Part shown: positions 23,393 through 25,155 of the stretch, one piece after another | Numbering within the stretch: position 1 is the first letter of the stretch | Layout of the letters: every line of letters begins with the position of its first letter | Assembly: GCA_030066455.1 (NCBI GenBank) | Contig: JASJBQ010000038.1 | Span: 1-25,155, forward strand | Direction: 5' to 3' | Length of the DNA: 25,155 bases | Source of the DNA: Desulfobacterales bacterium | GTDB lineage: Bacteria > Desulfobacterota > Desulfobacteria > Desulfobacterales > UBA5852 | Position numbers and translations under genes: made by a program | The notes under the pieces: generated by a model | What the model saw: the letters and a program-made list of their open reading frames with translations, nothing else | What the model was told of the DNA's origin: nothing | Databases searched by the model: none

Positions 23393-24543
23393 TCAGACCA
23401 GCTTTAAAGCGATAAAGGCCTGGTCGTCGTCCGCCGGGCGGCCTCCGGCGAAACGGCTTAAATCCTCCCTAACGGCTTCACACAGGTGCTCGGGGCCTTC
23501 GGCCGCTTGGGTCCGCAGCACCGCCAACAGGCGTTCTTCGCCGTAAATCTCGTCTTTCTGGCTGAATCTTTCCGTCAAACCGTCGGTGTAGGCCAGCATG
23601 AGGTCGCCGGGCGCAAGATCAAAGGTGGTCACCGGCACGTCCCCGAAGTCATCGAAACCCAGCACCATCACCCCCGGAACATGGCTCTCCACGGCTTCGC
23701 CCTCTGCGGCGCGGTAAAGCATGGGAGGCGGGTGACCGGCACGGGCCACGCGCACCTGGCGCCGGGCGACGTCCACGGTCATATACAGCCCGGTAACAAA
23801 GCTGGGCTCGGCCACCTTGCAGAGGTGGCGGTTGAGCGCCTGAAGCATACCGCCGGGGTCGTCCCAGAGGTGTTTCTGGGAACGGAACAGCGCGCAGGTC
23901 ATGGCCATCAGAACGGCCGCCGGGGTGCTGTGGCCCTCGGCGTCGGCCACCATGACGCCGATCTTGTCCTCCGCGATCTTGACCACGTCGTAATAGTCGC
24001 CACCGGCGTAGCGGCTGGTTTCATAGTAAGCCGCCAACTGGAGGCCTTCAATGGCAGGCAATTTTTTGGGCAGGAGGTTGCGCTGCACTTTGGAGACGGT
24101 TTCCAGTTCGTGCTCCAACTGGTCTTTCTGCTGCTGGACCTCCCTTCGCAGGCGATGAATGGTCAAATGGGTATCCACCCGCGCCAGCACCTCCTCGGCC
24201 TGGAAAGGCTTGGTCACGTAGTCCACCGCCCCGAGTTCCAGTCCTTTCACCTTGTCGCCGGTCTGGTCCAGGGCCGAGAGAAAAATCACCGGGATGTCGG
24301 CGGTCTTCTCCTCCGCTTTCAAACGGCGAATCACCTCATAGCCGTCCATGCCCGGCATCATGATATCCAGCAGGATTAGGTCCGGATGGGTCTTGCGGCT
24401 GATGTCAGCGCGGTTTCCCCGTTCTTGGCCACCAGGAGTCGGGACTCGCGGCTCTGCAGGGTTTCCATGAGCACCTGCAGGTTCAACGGGTTGTCGTCCA
24501 CGAGGAGGATGCGTTCTTCAGAATTGGAAATCGGGTCGGTCAT
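23393..24543 (-). pseudogene. REC-SpoIIE protein phosphatase, split by a 1-nt frameshift
   Basis: Joined across one frameshift this is an RsbU-like regulator of about 383 residues. Its start, ATG at 24543, opens a receiver domain with ILLVDDN. After NGETAL the frame is lost near 24406. Adding one base there restores a run reading [22 protein letters not shown], which lines up with the neighbour's [23 protein letters not shown] coiled-coil linker ([19 protein letters not shown]) follows, then a PP2C/SpoIIE domain with [34 protein letters not shown] and final DDDQAF. It would dephosphorylate a STAS protein. As written, translation stops 16 codons after the lesion. The rest has no ribosome binding site at its first ATG. 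A sequencing error cannot be excluded. Confidence 0.88.
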
Positions 24544-24670
24544 GGCGTCGGTGCTTTCGTTTTCTTGGATCGGGGTCGGATTGATCGCGTTGTTGAAGGC
24601 GGTGCGTCCGGATTGGGGATAGCACGCATGGCGCCAAAAAGAAACCGTTGGGCTGCGGCCGGCGGCAATA

Positions 24671-24706
24671 AAAAAAGGGATGCGGCCAAGCGCTGGCCGC
24701 ACCCCT
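24671..24706 (-). terminator. Intrinsic terminator of small lipoprotein gene
   Basis: Read leftward, a 12-bp GC-rich stem (one G-U pair) with a 5-nt loop runs straight into a run of seven or more T residues at 24676-24670. It lies about 50 bp after the stop of the lipoprotein gene at 24759 and just before the REC-SpoIIE gene, separating the two units. Confidence 0.85.
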
Positions 24707-24758
24707 CCTGTTTGCAGTTCTTCAGTGCGGGACGATGGGAGACAAACCGGATCGGCTC

Positions 24759-25031
24759 TCAATCCGCGGCCGGCTTATCGGTGCTGACCGCACCGTCCTC
24801 CGATGCCTTTTGCTCGCTCGGCGCCCCGTCATCTTCAGCCGGTGCCTTCTCGGTTTCGGCCGGCATCGGCTGGCGGTAGATGGTCCAGGTGCCGTCTTCA
24901 CCGGTAAAAACGCCGCGCCCCGGCTTGCGTTCGTTGGTGTTTTCGTATTCGAAGGGCTCCGGGGAGGTGGCACAGGCGCATAGACACAGAACCACCCCCA
25001 GAACCCACCGTCTCATTCGTTTGGTTGCCAT
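24759..25031 (-). CDS. Small lipoprotein with acidic low-complexity tail
   Basis: A 90-residue probable lipoprotein. A basic start (MATKRMRRW) and hydrophobic core end in the lipobox LCAC with Cys20. The next 35 residues include GRGVFTGEDGTWTIYRQ, a short segment that may be folded. From about residue 57 the chain is Glu/Asp/Ala/Pro/Ser-rich and probably disordered. A second in-frame ATG at codon 6 is possible. Neither start has a strong ribosome binding site. It follows a probable outer-membrane protein gene by 29 bp and ends in a strong terminator, so the two likely form one transcript. I know of no family function. Confidence 0.7.
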   Translation of the reverse strand: MATKRMRRWVLGVVLCLCACATSPEPFEYENTNERKPGRGVFTGEDGTWTIYRQPMPAETEKAPAEDDGAPSEQKASEDGAVSTDKPAAD

Positions 25032-25060
25032 TGATCGTTTGCCGGTTTCCGGAGGCGCCG

Positions 25061-25155
25061 CTAAAACTTGACGCGCACGCCCGTCATGATCGAGTTGACA
25101 CTCTCAAAATCCGTGCCCTTGAATTGGCCGCTTTCGCGATCGAGATCATGCCAGC
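25061..25155 (-). CDS. C-terminus of probable outer-membrane beta-barrel protein (partial)
   Basis: Only the last 30 codons are inside the window. They read as alternating polar and hydrophobic residues, SIMTGVRVKF being the final strand, and end in Phe. A terminal Phe after such a strand is the usual signal recognised by the BAM complex for outer-membrane barrels. The family cannot be named from this much sequence. The gene continues past the right edge and is probably co-transcribed with the small lipoprotein 29 bp downstream. Confidence 0.6.
   Translation of the reverse strand, partial: WHDLDRESGQFKGTDFESVNSIMTGVRVKF

Noticed and set aside
22656..24379. Long plus-strand frames opposite the HD-GYP and SpoIIE genes
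   Set aside because: The opposite strand encodes complete domain motifs. These frames have none and are explained by high GC.
1..25155. CRISPR array or known phage-defence operon
   Set aside because: No regularly spaced repeats, cas genes or recognisable defence effector were seen. The only ATPase-like remnant is a truncated AAA fragment.

Overview
This window looks like a piece of chromosome from a GC-rich, Gram-negative anaerobe-type bacterium. My best guess is Desulfobacterota (deltaproteobacterial sulfate-reducer relatives). That guess is inference from gene content: several lipoproteins, a PEP-CTERM protein, REC/SpoIIE and REC/HD-GYP regulators, and a PilZ protein. No taxonomic marker such as rRNA is present.

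Layout. Positions 11-3887 hold a leftward housekeeping cluster: a lipoprotein, then coaBC, then a family-4 uracil-DNA glycosylase that overlaps nfeD by 11 bp. A tRNA-Arg(CCT) gene at 4191-4266 is the integration site of a visibly AT-richer island. The island is bounded by the tRNA 3' half and a degenerate copy of it at 10872-10917. It contains an intact tyrosine recombinase preceded by a strongly folded leader, a divergent 54-residue ribbon-helix-helix protein, a PEP-CTERM secreted protein, a GH26 glycanase lipoprotein, an FN3-SGNH esterase lipoprotein and two wrecked insertion sequences. The intact cargo points to cell-surface or extracellular polysaccharide work.

Positions 10918-11800 form a decay zone with an AAA-ATPase fragment. 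It is followed by a PilZ protein, a GMC oxidoreductase with a ferredoxin-like Cys cluster, and the tail of an alpha/beta hydrolase. Next come a leftward TPR lipoprotein, an RcsF-like lipoprotein, a GT-B glycosyltransferase, an AI-2E-family membrane protein and a small exported protein.

The right side is regulatory. An ECF-type sigma factor is followed 7 bp later by its probable zinc-finger anti-sigma factor, then a STAS anti-anti-sigma protein. Facing these is a leftward pair: a REC-SpoIIE phosphatase, broken by a 1-nt deletion as written, and a REC-HD-GYP c-di-GMP phosphodiesterase. The right edge has a small lipoprotein with a clear terminator and the C-terminus of a probable outer-membrane barrel protein.

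The most interesting observations are the three-way-junction RNA leader ending in a U-tract just upstream of the integrase, a hairpin that hides the ribosome binding site and start codon of the broken transposase, the degenerate att pair, the frameshifted SpoIIE gene, and an RcsF-like four-cysteine lipoprotein in an apparently non-enterobacterial background.
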